64,000 bases of DNA, taken from positions 1,059,001-1,123,000 of the forward strand of contig JAGTTD010000015.1 in the NCBI GenBank assembly GCA_018398585.1, given 5' to 3'. This DNA is from Simmondsia chinensis. Lineage: Eukaryota; Streptophyta; Magnoliopsida; Caryophyllales; Simmondsiaceae. Shown one piece after another: positions 44,610 to 55,191 of the stretch. Under the pieces are notes generated by a model, which did not search any database, was not told where the DNA came from, and saw only the letters and a list, made by a program, of their open reading frames with translations. Each line of letters starts with the position of its first letter. Position 1 is the first letter of the stretch. The translations under genes and the position numbers were made by a program.

Positions 44610-47313
44610 ATGGAGAAAATGGCAAATTTTGTATTGATTACATCTCTTTTAGCAGGCATTTTGCCAGTTACATATGGAGTTTCATTATCAAAAGCTTCAT
44701 TCAAAGAGTACTTTGATATAATGTGGTCTGAAGATCATTTCAAGACCTCTGATGATGGCCAGATCTGGTACCTTTCTTTGGACAAAGACACTGGTATTTT
44801 CATATGCCCCATTTCCCACAAATTTTGTTGTGTGTTTCGCATTTGTGTATAGTAAGAATCTCACGTCGAACTTATGTCTTTGTGTTAAAAATTGCACCCG
44901 TGAGTGTAGTTACATTGTTCTACGTTAGAAATATGTAACATATAACCTCGTAGACTACTCTAACTAGTGTCAATTGCTTTCATGATGAAACTACACTCGA
45001 ACTTGACAGCTTTATGGATTAGGCTGAAGGTATAAATTTCATACCATAAGTTTCTCTTTTTTGTGTTTTTGACTCAAATTGATTTTAGGACGTGGGTTTC
45101 ACCCTGCATGTACTGGAGCCCTTGAGGTACTGTGTTTGTTGATGTTGATGTGGGTTTCAAACGAAGTCCATACCCGCTAATTTGAAACCATAAATTTCCT
45201 TTTTTTTTATGTTTTTTGACTCACAAATTGATTTTTTTTTTTTTCTGGGTGTGTGAATTTGAATGATGTCAGGATGTGGGTTTCAAACAAAGCAAAGATA
45301 CAGATTTGGGTGGTTTAGTATGAAGCTGAAATTAGTCGGTGGTGATTCTGCTGGGGTTGTCACTGCTTACTATGTGAGTTTCTCCTCTCAACTTGCCGAG
45401 TAATCTACTGTATCAAAAGTTTAAGTTGGTTGGTCAACAATCATGAATGATTTCATATTCTGGTATTGCCTTCTCGTGAATGTTCGCTGGGTTTGAAGCA
45501 CAGAAAGTAAGGGTATTGGGATTTAAACTTATGATTTCTTGATTTACAAGCCTCATATTATGTCAAGGCTCTAACGTAAAAAGTTTAAGAGACCAACTAT
45601 CCCAAAAATTCAAGTTAATGAGCAAAATCTAGGAAATGATTTTCATACCTAACTCAAGTGCGCATCATTTCAACAAAATTAATATCCCAATAAATTAGTG
45701 GCTTTTGAAACCGATTAGCATTAGCTAGTATACTACGGTTTAATAATTTCATATGGTGATCGCTTCTTTCTCACAATTCTGATACGATGTTTGCAAATGA
45801 CAGATGTGCACAGAGAACGGGGCAGGGCCAACAAGAGACGAGGTAGATTTTGAGTTCTTGGGGAACAGAACAGGCCAGCCATACTTGATACAAACTAATG
45901 TGTACAAGAATGGGACTGGTGGTAGAGAAATGAGGCATGTCCTCTGGTTTGATCCTACTGAAGATTTTCACACTTACTCCGTTCTTTGGAACACCCACCA
46001 GATTGTGTATGTTCCCTTTCTCTCTTCCCTTCGTCTTGTTAGTATCGACTCATCTGAATACGATTAGGGATCAAAAAACACGACCAGAATAAGAACGTAA
46101 AGAACTACAAAACCCTTGATGTATGACAAGGAAAAAGCACGGTTGAAGAAGGAAAGAAAGTCTATTATCGAAGAAGATATTACAGGATTTCTCTTTAGCT
46201 CTCGCCCATTTCTAACGTACACCTGATCTGATGAAAATGTGCCTTTATAATAGAAAAAATAGATCGAGTCGCATTGATTTCTGAGCATTTGAGCATCATT
46301 ATCTAGATTAACAAAAATGATACATCGAGCAAGATTGTTGAATTATGGGGCCATAAGTGCTACAGGAACTCGAACTTGATGAATGTGACAAGAAACCCAT
46401 TTCTCAATCAATCTTTTAGACCAACTTGTGTGACCTTTTTCACTCTTATCACATTCCCTTGTACTTTAGCATAAATGTCTAATTTGCTATTTCATATTGT
46501 GTTTGAGAAGCGTTACGTAAATATTTAAGAATTGGATTCAATTTAGACGTAAAAGAAAATATCTTACAAAAATTGAATGCAAAAAGCGATACTAAAAACA
46601 ATAACGCACATATTTACGTAAAAAACCGTGAAATTGAGGGAAAAATTGCGCAGGAAGAGAAAATAATTCTCTAAATTTGAAACCCAAAGGTACTATCAGC
46701 TGTTGCGCACACAACACAACATATATATGGGTCGAATCTAAAACCCTAGATCTCCCTAACTGGGTCTAATAGGCCGAAGCCTGGGTCCTTCGTAACCACC
46801 ACGGACCTTTATTTCTGAATCGACGTATAAATCTAAGACACAACACAAGAACAAGATGATGAAAGAACACCACCTTTAACTTGTCATCCATTTTTTATTT
46901 ATAAAAACAGGTTTTTCGTGGATCGTGTTCCAGTCCGGGTTTTCAAGAACAACGGGAAACCAAACAACTTCTTTCCGGATTCCAAACCCATGTACCTCTT
47001 TTCGAGCATATGGAACGCGGATGATTGGGCGACAAGAGGTGGATTGGAAAAAACTGATTGGAAAAAGGCGCCATTCGTGTCGACATATAAGGACTTCAGC
47101 ATTGACGGTTGTCAGTGGGAGGACCCGTATCCGGCTTGTGTCTCGACCACCACCAAGAATTGGTGGGATCAGTATCCTGCGTGGCACCTCTCCGATGCTC
47201 AGAAATTGGATTATGCTTGGGTGAAGAGAAATTTAGTTATCTATGATTATTGTGAGGATAAGGAGAGGTACCCTACACCTATGGAAGAGTGTTCATTGAG
47301 CCCTTGGGATTAA
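44610..47313 (+). CDS. Xyloglucan endotransglucosylase/hydrolase, XTH8-like
   Basis: A secreted GH16 enzyme that cuts and rejoins xyloglucan in the wall. CDS exons are 44610-44793, 45273-45373, 45804-46006 and 46911-47313 (296 residues, all junctions GT..AG and in phase). A signal peptide ([20 protein letters not shown]) is followed by the GH16 domain with [19 protein letters not shown] and [16 protein letters not shown]. The catalytic motif is DEVDFEFLG, where most family members have DEIDFEFLG; both Glu and the Asp are kept. An N-glycosylation site (NRTG) follows it. The XET C-terminal region has the [12 protein letters not shown]...PTPMEEC cysteines. Wording such as [17 protein letters not shown] is closest to my memory of Arabidopsis XTH8, without a database check. 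Intron 1 holds a SINE tail fragment and a partial duplication of the exon 2 border. A GA microsatellite precedes the ATG. Confidence 0.95.
45101..45150 (+). mobile_element. SINE/RTE tail fragment in XTH intron 1
   Basis: The segment 'ggagcccttgaggtactgtg' followed by TTGTTGATGTTG is the last 45 nt or so of the SINE/RTE tail. Only this end is present. Confidence 0.55.
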
Positions 47314-48267
47314 ATTAGTTGAGAAATTTCGTGGCCTTTACCGGAAACACCTGTTCGGTACCGTTTTTTATTTGCAGTTTTGATTTTCACAAAATTATAG
47401 ACCATTTTTGAAAAGGGTTTTTTTCTATTTTTGATTTCTTTTCTTCAGTTTTATGCAAATTAGAAAAATTTGAGAATAAGAAACTAAAACTGAGAAAAAA
47501 CTATTGGTAAAATATGATTTTTAGTTTCTGAAAAACCTTAAAACTGTAAATAAAAAATGATATCAAACAGGCTCGAAGTTATTCTATTGATTCTACGGCC
47601 CCATTTTTAAGTTTGTATCATTTTGTTTCTTCGGCCCTTTGGGTGTGTATTAAGTGTAATTGATTATATTCTTTATTTCAGTTTTATTGGGATTAAAGTT
47701 TTGAAACTGACTATATTACAGTGAATCTTCGAGAAAGGAATTTGGTATCGATACGAAAAAATATATTTGAAAGAAAATGAGAAGAGAAGAGCTAAAGAAA
47801 CATGATAAATGCATAGACTGTCATGAAAATTTTCAAATGGAAGGAAAAATCATAGGCCGAAGAAAAGCAGTTCTTAAAAATTAGAAAGGAGAGGCTATAA
47901 CCAGTACTTTTCGTATAAAAAGATTGTTGGGATGTGGTTAGAAAATAATGGGATTTTAGTTCCTATGAGGCAAAAATTTAAGACACAATACAACAAATTG
48001 AAAGTTGCAAGAAATCGAAGTAGACAAGAGGAAAAAGAAAAATACCATGAGGTTTACGTAGAAAGCTCTGTAAAAAAGATGAAAAAGTTGTGATGATATA
48101 GAAGTCTATCCATTAGAAGGATCATGTGAATGGTGTAGCGTACACAAACTTAAGACGTAAAATTAGCAGTCTTTAGTTGAAACTAGATTTAATAGCCTCG
48201 ACTTTCATCGGGGCCTAATACTAACCCCACATCAAGCCCAACAAATATGTAAGTCCTTACTTTGTTC
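47314..48267. other. XTH downstream region
   Basis: This stretch contains the XTH 3' UTR and AT-rich spacer. At 47395-47565 an inverted pair of 'tttttgaaaagggttt' and 'ctgaaaaaccttaaaactg'-like words suggests a small degenerate foldback. No gene is seen. Confidence 0.4.
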
Positions 48268-48284
48268 ATTAATTGACATAAAAA

Positions 48285-48425
48285 AGGCAACATTTCTCGT
48301 GCCTTAGGGGTGCAACATGAGGGCTTCTCAGGAGGTCATCTATCTTGGTACTACTTTCGTACAAGCACGCTTAATTTCGAAGTTCTAATGGAATTTGGTA
48401 CTTACGTGTTAGTGCTCTCTTATAT
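48285..48425 (-). mobile_element. 5S rRNA-derived SINE, internally deleted copy
   Basis: A perfect 17-bp target-site duplication (attaattgacataaaaa) lies at 48268-48284 and 48426-48442. On the minus strand it has the variant head (agagagcactaacacg) and the 5S body through 'gacctcctgagaagccctca' and 'tgttgcaccc'. It then jumps directly to the last 20 nt of the tail (aaggcacgagaaatgttgcc). About 90-100 nt of tail are missing. Confidence 0.93.
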
Positions 48426-48628
48426 ATTAATTGACATAAAAATAGTCAAAACAATACACAAATGTACTCGTTGACCAAAATAAAAAAAAAGAAATATAAT
48501 CATTATATACCTTAACATATATGTTAAGAGTTTTCAGTGTTTTAAATCACTACTCAATGCATAGTGTAAACATGAAAATTTATTATTGATACTCTCTCCT
48601 AATAATAATTCAAATAATGTACAGCCTG

Positions 48629-49215
48629 TAGTGGTGGCCAACGGGCCGGGTAGGCCCGGCCCGCACTATAGCGTGGGCTGGGCCACGGGCCCTTTTTTGA
48701 TGGGGGCTGGGCCGGGCCGGGCTGGGCCTAGGCCAGGGCCCGGGAGTCCTCCTAATTTAAAAAAAAAAAATTTTTATATTACTTTTACTTTGTATTTTTT
48801 GATAAAAAAATTTGCAATTTTAAATATTAGGCTCCAACTGTATTATATTTGTACTTGTTACGTTATTTATTTACCATTATTTACTATTACTTATTATATA
48901 TTTTATTTTATTACATATATTTAGCATTATTAGTGCTTGGGATAAAATGTATTTGTATCTCATATTATTTATTAATAAATTATAATAATTTTAGTACAAA
49001 ACGACTTTATATTTTTTAAATTTTGTATTTTTTTATTTTAGTTGACGAAAAAGGGGCCAACCCGGGCCCGCCCCGCCCGGCCCGTAATGTAGCGGGCCTG
49101 GGCCTTTGGCCCTGGAGCCCTCTAGGCCCGGCTTGGTACCCAACCGGGCCCTGCCCGACCTGCTACAGTGCGGGGCCTGACGGGCCTCTGCCCGACCCGG
49201 CCCGTGGCCACCTCT
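48629..49215. mobile_element. hAT-like non-autonomous element, GGGCC-rich ends
   Basis: The inverted ends are TAGTGGTGGCCAACGGGCC on the left and, as complement, GAGAGGTGGCCACGGGCC on the right. GC-rich arms of GGGCCGGGCC type enclose an AT-rich core. This end structure is common in plant hAT elements. No transposase; an 8-bp target duplication is not convincing. Confidence 0.75.
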
Positions 49216-49595
49216 CACAGAAATCCAACAAATTTTGTCTTCACCTAGTGACTTTTGGTTAAAAAAAATAAAAAAATTACATGTAACACATATCGATTAC
49301 AAGAATAGCGTAGCATATCAATATTTTCCACCATAAATTTACCAAATTCTGACAAAAAATTATCCGATCCTAATGAAAAATATTAATAACAAAAATAATA
49401 GATACCCTTAATTTTTTCTTATATATATTAATATATCAATTTAGTCAAATAATGAACCTTTGGGACATTGAAACTATTGTTGTTATTATTGTTATTATTG
49501 TAATTTGTTTAGATAATAAATATTGAAATCTCAAAGATTATTTGTATAAAGTGCTTTTGGGCTTTTTTGAAAAAAAAAAATCTCAAGTATTATTA

Positions 49596-49836
49596 ATAAA
49601 GAAAGGAACATATTCAGTACCTCAAAGGCTCCCGCCTATGTATGGTCTGGAGGGCGGATGTACGCAGCTTTCCCCCTTCAAGATATCAACCTGAAGAGAG
49701 GCTGTTTTCCGGTGCCCCCAACCTGAGGGTCAGACCTTTCCAGGAGTTCACCCATCCTGGTATTACTCTCACCCAAGCACGCTTAATTTCAAAATTCTAA
49801 TGGGATTCGATGATGGCGTATTGGTGCCCTCTTTGA
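49596..49836 (-). mobile_element. 5S rRNA-derived SINE, copy 7 (variant head)
   Basis: A perfect 14-bp target-site duplication (ctcaagtattatta) lies at 49582-49595 and 49837-49850. On the minus strand it has the variant head (aaagagggcaccaatacg), the 5S body, and a tail with 'ggttgggggcaccggaaaac' ending 'atatgttcc'. Confidence 0.93.
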
Positions 49837-50037
49837 CTCAAGTATTATTAAAGAAATCCTAAATTCCAAAAGAAAAGATGGGGGTACTTTGGTCATTAAA
49901 TCCACCTTTTATTTTCTTCAACGTCTAGGAGAGAGATTTCTAGGGTTCCTTCCGAGGATCAATTTTTCGGTGTAAGATTTTGGTGGGAATTAAGCAAATA
50001 GAGGAATTGAATCAGGTAGAAGAAAACAAGTTTTAAA

Positions 50038-52388
50038 ATGGTCTGCGAGAAGTGTAAGTTCCAATTTCGTACTGACATTAAATTGCTTACGCTGTTATTG
50101 GTTTGGGAATTAGTGTTTATGTTGTTGAATTTCACTGTCTAATTAATTTGGGAATTAGGGTTTATGTTGTTGAGTTTCACTTTCGAATTGATTTGGGAAT
50201 TAGAGTTTATGTTGTCGAATTTCACTTTCGAATTGATTTGGGCATTAGGGTTTATGTTGTTGATATGGGAATTAGGGTTTATGTTGTCGAATTTCATTGT
50301 TATAGGTGAGAAGAAATTGGGGAAGGTGATAGTGCCTGACAAGTGGAAGGAAGGGGCCAGCAACACCAACGAGAGCGGTGGCCGTAAAATCAACGAGAAC
50401 AAGCTTCTTTCTAAGAAACATCGGTTCGTTTTATTTTGCCTCTTTTTTGCTGTGATTTGTGTTGTTTTTATTGTGTAATTATGTGTAGAACTTTGCATTT
50501 TATATGAGTTAAGAGTTGTGAGATAAAAGGAGATTTAACTTATAATTTAGTGGGCTACTCCATTTGATGACAATTGGTTTTGGGAGAAAAGCTTGTTTGG
50601 GCTTATATCTGGGCCTTGTATATGCCAACTCGTGGGTTGGATTTAAGGTGTGTTGAAATCTCACGTGGTATTAGAGTGGGTTGGAAATTCTTGGCTCTAT
50701 TAGTCCTTCCTTTTGTCACCCATCACTGTGGCTGGTAAATCCTAAAAAAGGGTTGCCCTTTCCCCTTGTAAAATTAAGGGTCTCAAGGAGCATTTAAATG
50801 TTAAATAGACTCAAATATAAGGGGGAGTGTTGAGAACTTCACATGTGAATATAGCTAATTGCCCCATTGAAGTTGTAAGAGAGAAGGGATCGGCATATAA
50901 GTCTAGTGGGCTACTCTATCTAATGCCAATTGGTTTTGGGATGGAATTTCATTTGGGCATATATATATTGATTGTTGCTTGTGGTAAGAAACTTAGGTCA
51001 AAGCTTCACATTTTGGGTCCTTGGGTATGCCGATGATAGCACTCTAATTACCTGAAAGAAGTATCTATTTTTTAGTAGTTAGGGGGTAAAATTTTTGCCC
51101 TAAGTAGGGCTACCAATGCATGGGGATGGAGAAGATGAGCTTGAAACAAAGGTCCAAAGACCTCATTTTAGGGTTAACTACAACACAAACCAATCTCTCG
51201 CAAAAGAAGAAACAAGTCCTTATGTGCTGTGGTTTCATGAGGTAAATTGGTGGTATAGGTTAGACATATATGCTGCTTGCATAATAATTTATGTTTGTCT
51301 TTTGGAAGGCTGGGATGGAGATCAAGCTTCCTGGTAGAATTTTACTGAGTAATTTTGGAAGTTACATGGAAATATTGTCCTGACCTGGCCCCTATATAGT
51401 GTTGCCCTTAAAGTTGTACTCTGCAACCCTTTGCATTTGTGTGCTTCCCTGCGACTTTTTTGAAGTTGCCGATGCATCCCTCAAATGCCAATAGGAAAAG
51501 TATTGCGACTCCTCTAGAGATTTTTAATGATTGCAAGACAAGGAATTCGCAGACGAAGTGGAAGATCTTCAAATTGCTTCAATGCTTCAGCATCATGGCT
51601 TTAAATTGCTGTTGCAGTGATTGACGCAGAGTTCCAAAAGAGTCGGTGTTGCGGTGTAACAAACAACGCAGAACTCATGGAAAGAATGCAGCTCAAAATA
51701 TGGGAACTCTGCATTCTTGGAACTATTATTATATTATATAATACACTTTTATTTATGATAACTGTATCATTTTTGGTTTTAATCACTAATAACATGTAAA
51801 CTCAAAATTATTTAAATGAAACAATAACGACTCGTCACATGTTGAAGCTTTAGTTTCTGTTACTGTCAATGTTTACTAGTTTGTCACTTTCTAATGGATT
51901 TAGGGGTGCATGGTGTTATCCCACTTATGTCAAATATGGGAAGTTGTCTCTTCTTTTTTCTCTTCTTTCAGGGAACGACTTGATTCTTTCGCGTCCTTTC
52001 TTTCCAACCTTTTCCTCTGTATATCTCAAGAGGGATTGTGTTTGATTATCGTCCAAACTGTAATAGAGATTTCTAGAAAATGTAACCAAATCCAGTCCTG
52101 TTCTTGGTTGAACTTTTGATCTGTCCTGGCCTCATCTGGCTTGCTTTTATCTAAACCATAGACAGTACTGTGCTGTTTGTGAACGTCAATAGGTGAGAAT
52201 CCACCATAATGCATCTTGGAACCAGGTTCATTTGAGAGTTACGTTACGAGTATTCATATCATCGGATCTGTTTTTACCTTGGTATTATTTACAAGTCTCT
52301 AATGCTGCTGAAAGTTCATCATGGAAGTTTGCTGGCCTCCCTGAAGGAGTATGATTCTTATCAGTTAGCTCTTCTGGGCAGTTTTGGG

Positions 52389-52424
<36 letters not shown>

Positions 52425-53164
52425 AAACGCTCTTTTGGGCTGTTTGTTAGTTTACATGTTTGGGTTGTGCAGATGGACTCCATATGGAAATGCCAAGTGC
52501 ATCATTTGCAAACAGCAAGTACACCAAGATGCCAAATATTGTCATACTTGTGCTTATAGTAAAGGTACTACAGCTTTCTGTCCCCTCTGTTTTAACCTCC
52601 CTCCTCCTGACTTTTGAAAAGGCCGAGCCTTAGTGAAATCTGTAAGATAACTGTATTGTAATTTATAAAGCATTTTTTTAATGGAAAATTTTTCTTCATA
52701 AAAATATTTTCAATTAAATTTTTTTAGGAAGATGTCTTTCTAGCTAAATAAAATGCTTGATTCTACAAATGTGTATAAAGTCCCGCTTAATCAAGTAGAG
52801 GTTGAAACGAGGAATATGACGTGAGATTACTGCAGTAAACATTGTCCGTATTTTTGTGGTTGCTTAAAATTATGTGAAGAAATAATAGAATTAAGATGGA
52901 AAATAGTTTACACCGAAATAAACAAAGAGTTAGAAATAGCTTCCCCCCGCAAGTGTGTTTAAGAATGCGTATATTATACTCTTCCTTGAAATTATGCTGC
53001 CCTTTCGTTATCTATTCAGTCATTTGAATTGGTTTTTGTTAGAGGGAGTTATGATTTGCCGCTATTCTGAATGTTATCAAGTGCTTTCCTCTTTGGCAGG
53101 AGTTTGTGCTATGTGTGGTAAGCAAGTACTTGACACCAAGTTATACAAACAAAGCAATGTATGA
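50038..53164 (+). CDS. CRIPT: CRIPT, cysteine-rich PDZ-binding protein homologue
   Basis: A small zinc-binding protein conserved across eukaryotes. In animals it binds PDZ proteins such as PSD-95 and is also linked to the minor spliceosome; its plant role is unclear. Exons are 50038-50053, 50306-50423, 52473-52564 and 53100-53164, giving 96 residues with all phases consistent. The protein reads MVCEKCEKKLGKVIVPDKWK at the start, continues through GGRKINENKLLSKK and CIICKQQVHQDAKYCHTC, and ends CAMCGKQVLDTKLYKQSNV, essentially the family consensus. The cysteine pairs (C3/C6 and the later CxxC pairs) are intact. The first coding exon has 16 nt only. Intron 1 is largely a 45-bp minisatellite, and intron 2 (about 2 kb) contains dispersed repeats and a long T tract (52391-52418). 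The identification is very secure. Confidence 0.97.
50102..50303 (+). repeat. 45-bp minisatellite filling CRIPT intron 1
   Basis: Units start near 50102, 50147, 50192, 50237 (shortened) and 50266, each of the form tttgggaattagggtttatg ... gaatttcactttcgaatt. The full units are 45 bp, a multiple of three, so one frame stays open through them. The last unit runs into the splice acceptor of exon 2. Confidence 0.92.
50515..50970. repeat. Dispersed repeat in CRIPT intron 2, two units
   Basis: Units at about 50545-50690 and 50850-50970 share 'gtgggctactc', 'aattggttttggga' and 'tttgggc(a/t)tatat'. The same family lies in the NTF2 intron and in intron 4 of the gene at 55192-60665. Class unknown. 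Confidence 0.5.
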
Positions 53165-53720
53165 TGCGGCAGGTTTTCTGACAACGTTGCTAGCAGCTGG
53201 GTCGCAATTGGTAATTCTCTGCTCCGCAAAAAGCATGGATTTGCATGACTTACCTTGCTGATCTTTGTTAAATTTGCATCATTGGCCCTCAAAATGTATG
53301 TTGCTGTCTTGTAACTGTAATGTTTAAGACCTTGTTGACTGAGCCTAATTGTTCAGAAGCTTCAATTTTAAGATGGATATGCATGTATATAATTTTGTGT
53401 GGCTTTACTAAGATGCAATTTAAACACGTCTGGTACAACCTTGTGACGTTATCTTACATTTTTTATGGAGATAACGAGAACATTAGGTATACTATCAATA
53501 GATAGCCCTGCCTATTGCGTCTTCGAAGATAATCCTTTGGAGGGACCTCTTTGTTTCCTATTTACTCTTCCTTCTGCTTGGCACAAACGACCTGTTGCTG
53601 CCAATGAATCTACTGTCTGATTATCTTCTCTGTAACATGAAAAACTGACTATCTCGTCAAGCATCTCCCATTAATGCATCAAAATAGTCCTAATCCGCCA
53701 TACAGCAACAGTGAAAATGA

Positions 53721-53838
53721 CAACAAACCTAGTGTCTAAACGGGCTCCCACCAAAGTAGGGACGGGGGAGGGTTGTAAGCTATCTTATCCTTTCAGGGTA
53801 CCCTAAGGAGGCTGTTTTCGAGGGGACCTCCAACCCTA
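53721..53838 (-). mobile_element. RTE/SINE tail only, diverged
   Basis: On the minus strand it starts near 'ctagggttggaggtcccctc' and ends with TTGTTG. It has no 5S head. Confidence 0.65.
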
Positions 53839-53839
53839 G

Positions 53840-54770
53840 TGTGCATTAAATTGTGGCATTATTCATACATCAAGTACATAATGATGTGAAATCTGTGAAT
53901 GAAATCAGACCTAGCACCGGCTCAATTAAGGGGTTTAATTCTAAATGAGATGGTGTGGTACTGCTTAGTGCTTACATAGCTCAAAAAACTTGGATTATTC
54001 TGTGGTCGAGCCTGGTTGAGCTAGACAAACGGAGACTGAGGTCAAAAGATGAAAGGATAGTTACCCACAAAAGCGAACCACTTGTGCAGTGTTGACCAGC
54101 GCCCTATGGGACATGGCGAATCTCTCATTGCGGGAAACTCTCATTGAGGTTGAATATTTTGAATTCTGAATCACATGATGCCCACACTTAAGCCAGAGAA
54201 GGGATGTCTTGTTTGTGCGGTTATGCCCAGAAAAAGTGCATCCAAGCGGTCGTGGAAGCGACAGCTTTACAGGAAATAATCTCATATGTATAAAACTCTT
54301 CTAATGGTTGAGTTTCCAATCTTACATAGAGCCCACTGAAAGGAGGGAGATGAGTTTAAAATCTAAGACCTTATGTTTAAGAGATGGATGGCTGAATTGC
54401 CAGACCATATTCAGCAGCCCATTTCAGCATTCATAGAATCTCGAGATTGCTTTTAACACGTGCTTTTAAACGGCTGCTTATGAGATGTCATTGTAAACTT
54501 TCGAAGTCACGGGGGTCAAGGATTTATCTGAAACTGTAAGGCTGACAACACATCTAAGATACTTCTACAACAATGCCAAAACGAAGCCAACGTTTGTTCT
54601 TCCTTTTCTTATGTTTCTTTGCTCCTCAATTGTGTCTGTTTTTTGTTTGAATTACGTTACACATCTATTTAGTATTATATTACTCATAGCATTAAGTTTA
54701 ACTTAATATTTTTCCCACAAAATTAACAATGCCAAAACGAGGCAACGCTTTTTCTTTCACGTACAACAAC
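53840..54770. other. Intergenic DNA between convergent CRIPT and the membrane-protein gene
   Basis: A 75-residue minus frame (54061-54285) and an overlapping plus frame (VLTSALWDMANLSLRETLIE...) both look somewhat protein-like, but neither is recognised. A 16-bp perfect direct repeat (aacaatgccaaaacga) lies at 54569-54584 and 54725-54740. No gene is supported. Confidence 0.4.
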
Positions 54771-54772
54771 AC

Positions 54773-54888
54773 AACAACAATAATATACCCAGTGTTTCAA
54801 GGGCTCTTGAATAAGCAAAGTTTGGGAGGGGTGGATGTACGCAGCCTTACCCATTCAGGGTGTAACCCTGTCGTAAGGCTGTCTCGAA
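54773..54888 (-). mobile_element. RTE/SINE tail only
   Basis: On the minus strand the copy starts inside the tail (ttcgagacagcc) and ends in TTG repeats. No 5S head. Confidence 0.65.
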
Positions 54889-55191
54889 TCAAATTTTTTC
54901 TGTTCTCATTTACTGTTATGCAGATGAAAGAAAAGTGAAGGGATAGAATTGAGCAAGAAATACAAAAAAGCATAACTTTCCTCATTGAATATACTATCTA
55001 ATGTAAGAGAATGTACCAAAAAACTATACAATAAAACAGTAGACAGCACACCAATTTCCCATCACAATTTTTTTGTCCAAGTGTGCCTCTACTGTAATGA
55101 AGTGACCATTTCCTCTGACACTTTCTTTTGCCGCTTCTGATATTCTCTGTGTCCCACCAAATTTTGGGTAAATCAGTTGTGTTTTGTCACT

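Noticed and set aside
48586..49262. Gly/Pro-rich reading frames near the hAT-like element
   Set aside because: They are translations of the GGGCC-rich ends and AT-rich core, with opposite-strand counterparts and no family match.
50102..50303. CRISPR-like array
   Set aside because: The units are contiguous and have no unique spacers. The setting is a plant intron.
50103..50498. Frames of 68-119 residues over the CRIPT intron 1 repeat
   Set aside because: The 45-bp unit is a multiple of three, so frames stay open by periodicity. They lie in an intron.
54061..54285. 75-residue minus-strand frame as a gene or extra exon
   Set aside because: It looks partly protein-like, but it is not recognised. 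It lies beyond the stop of the membrane-protein gene and no neighbouring exon could be joined to it.
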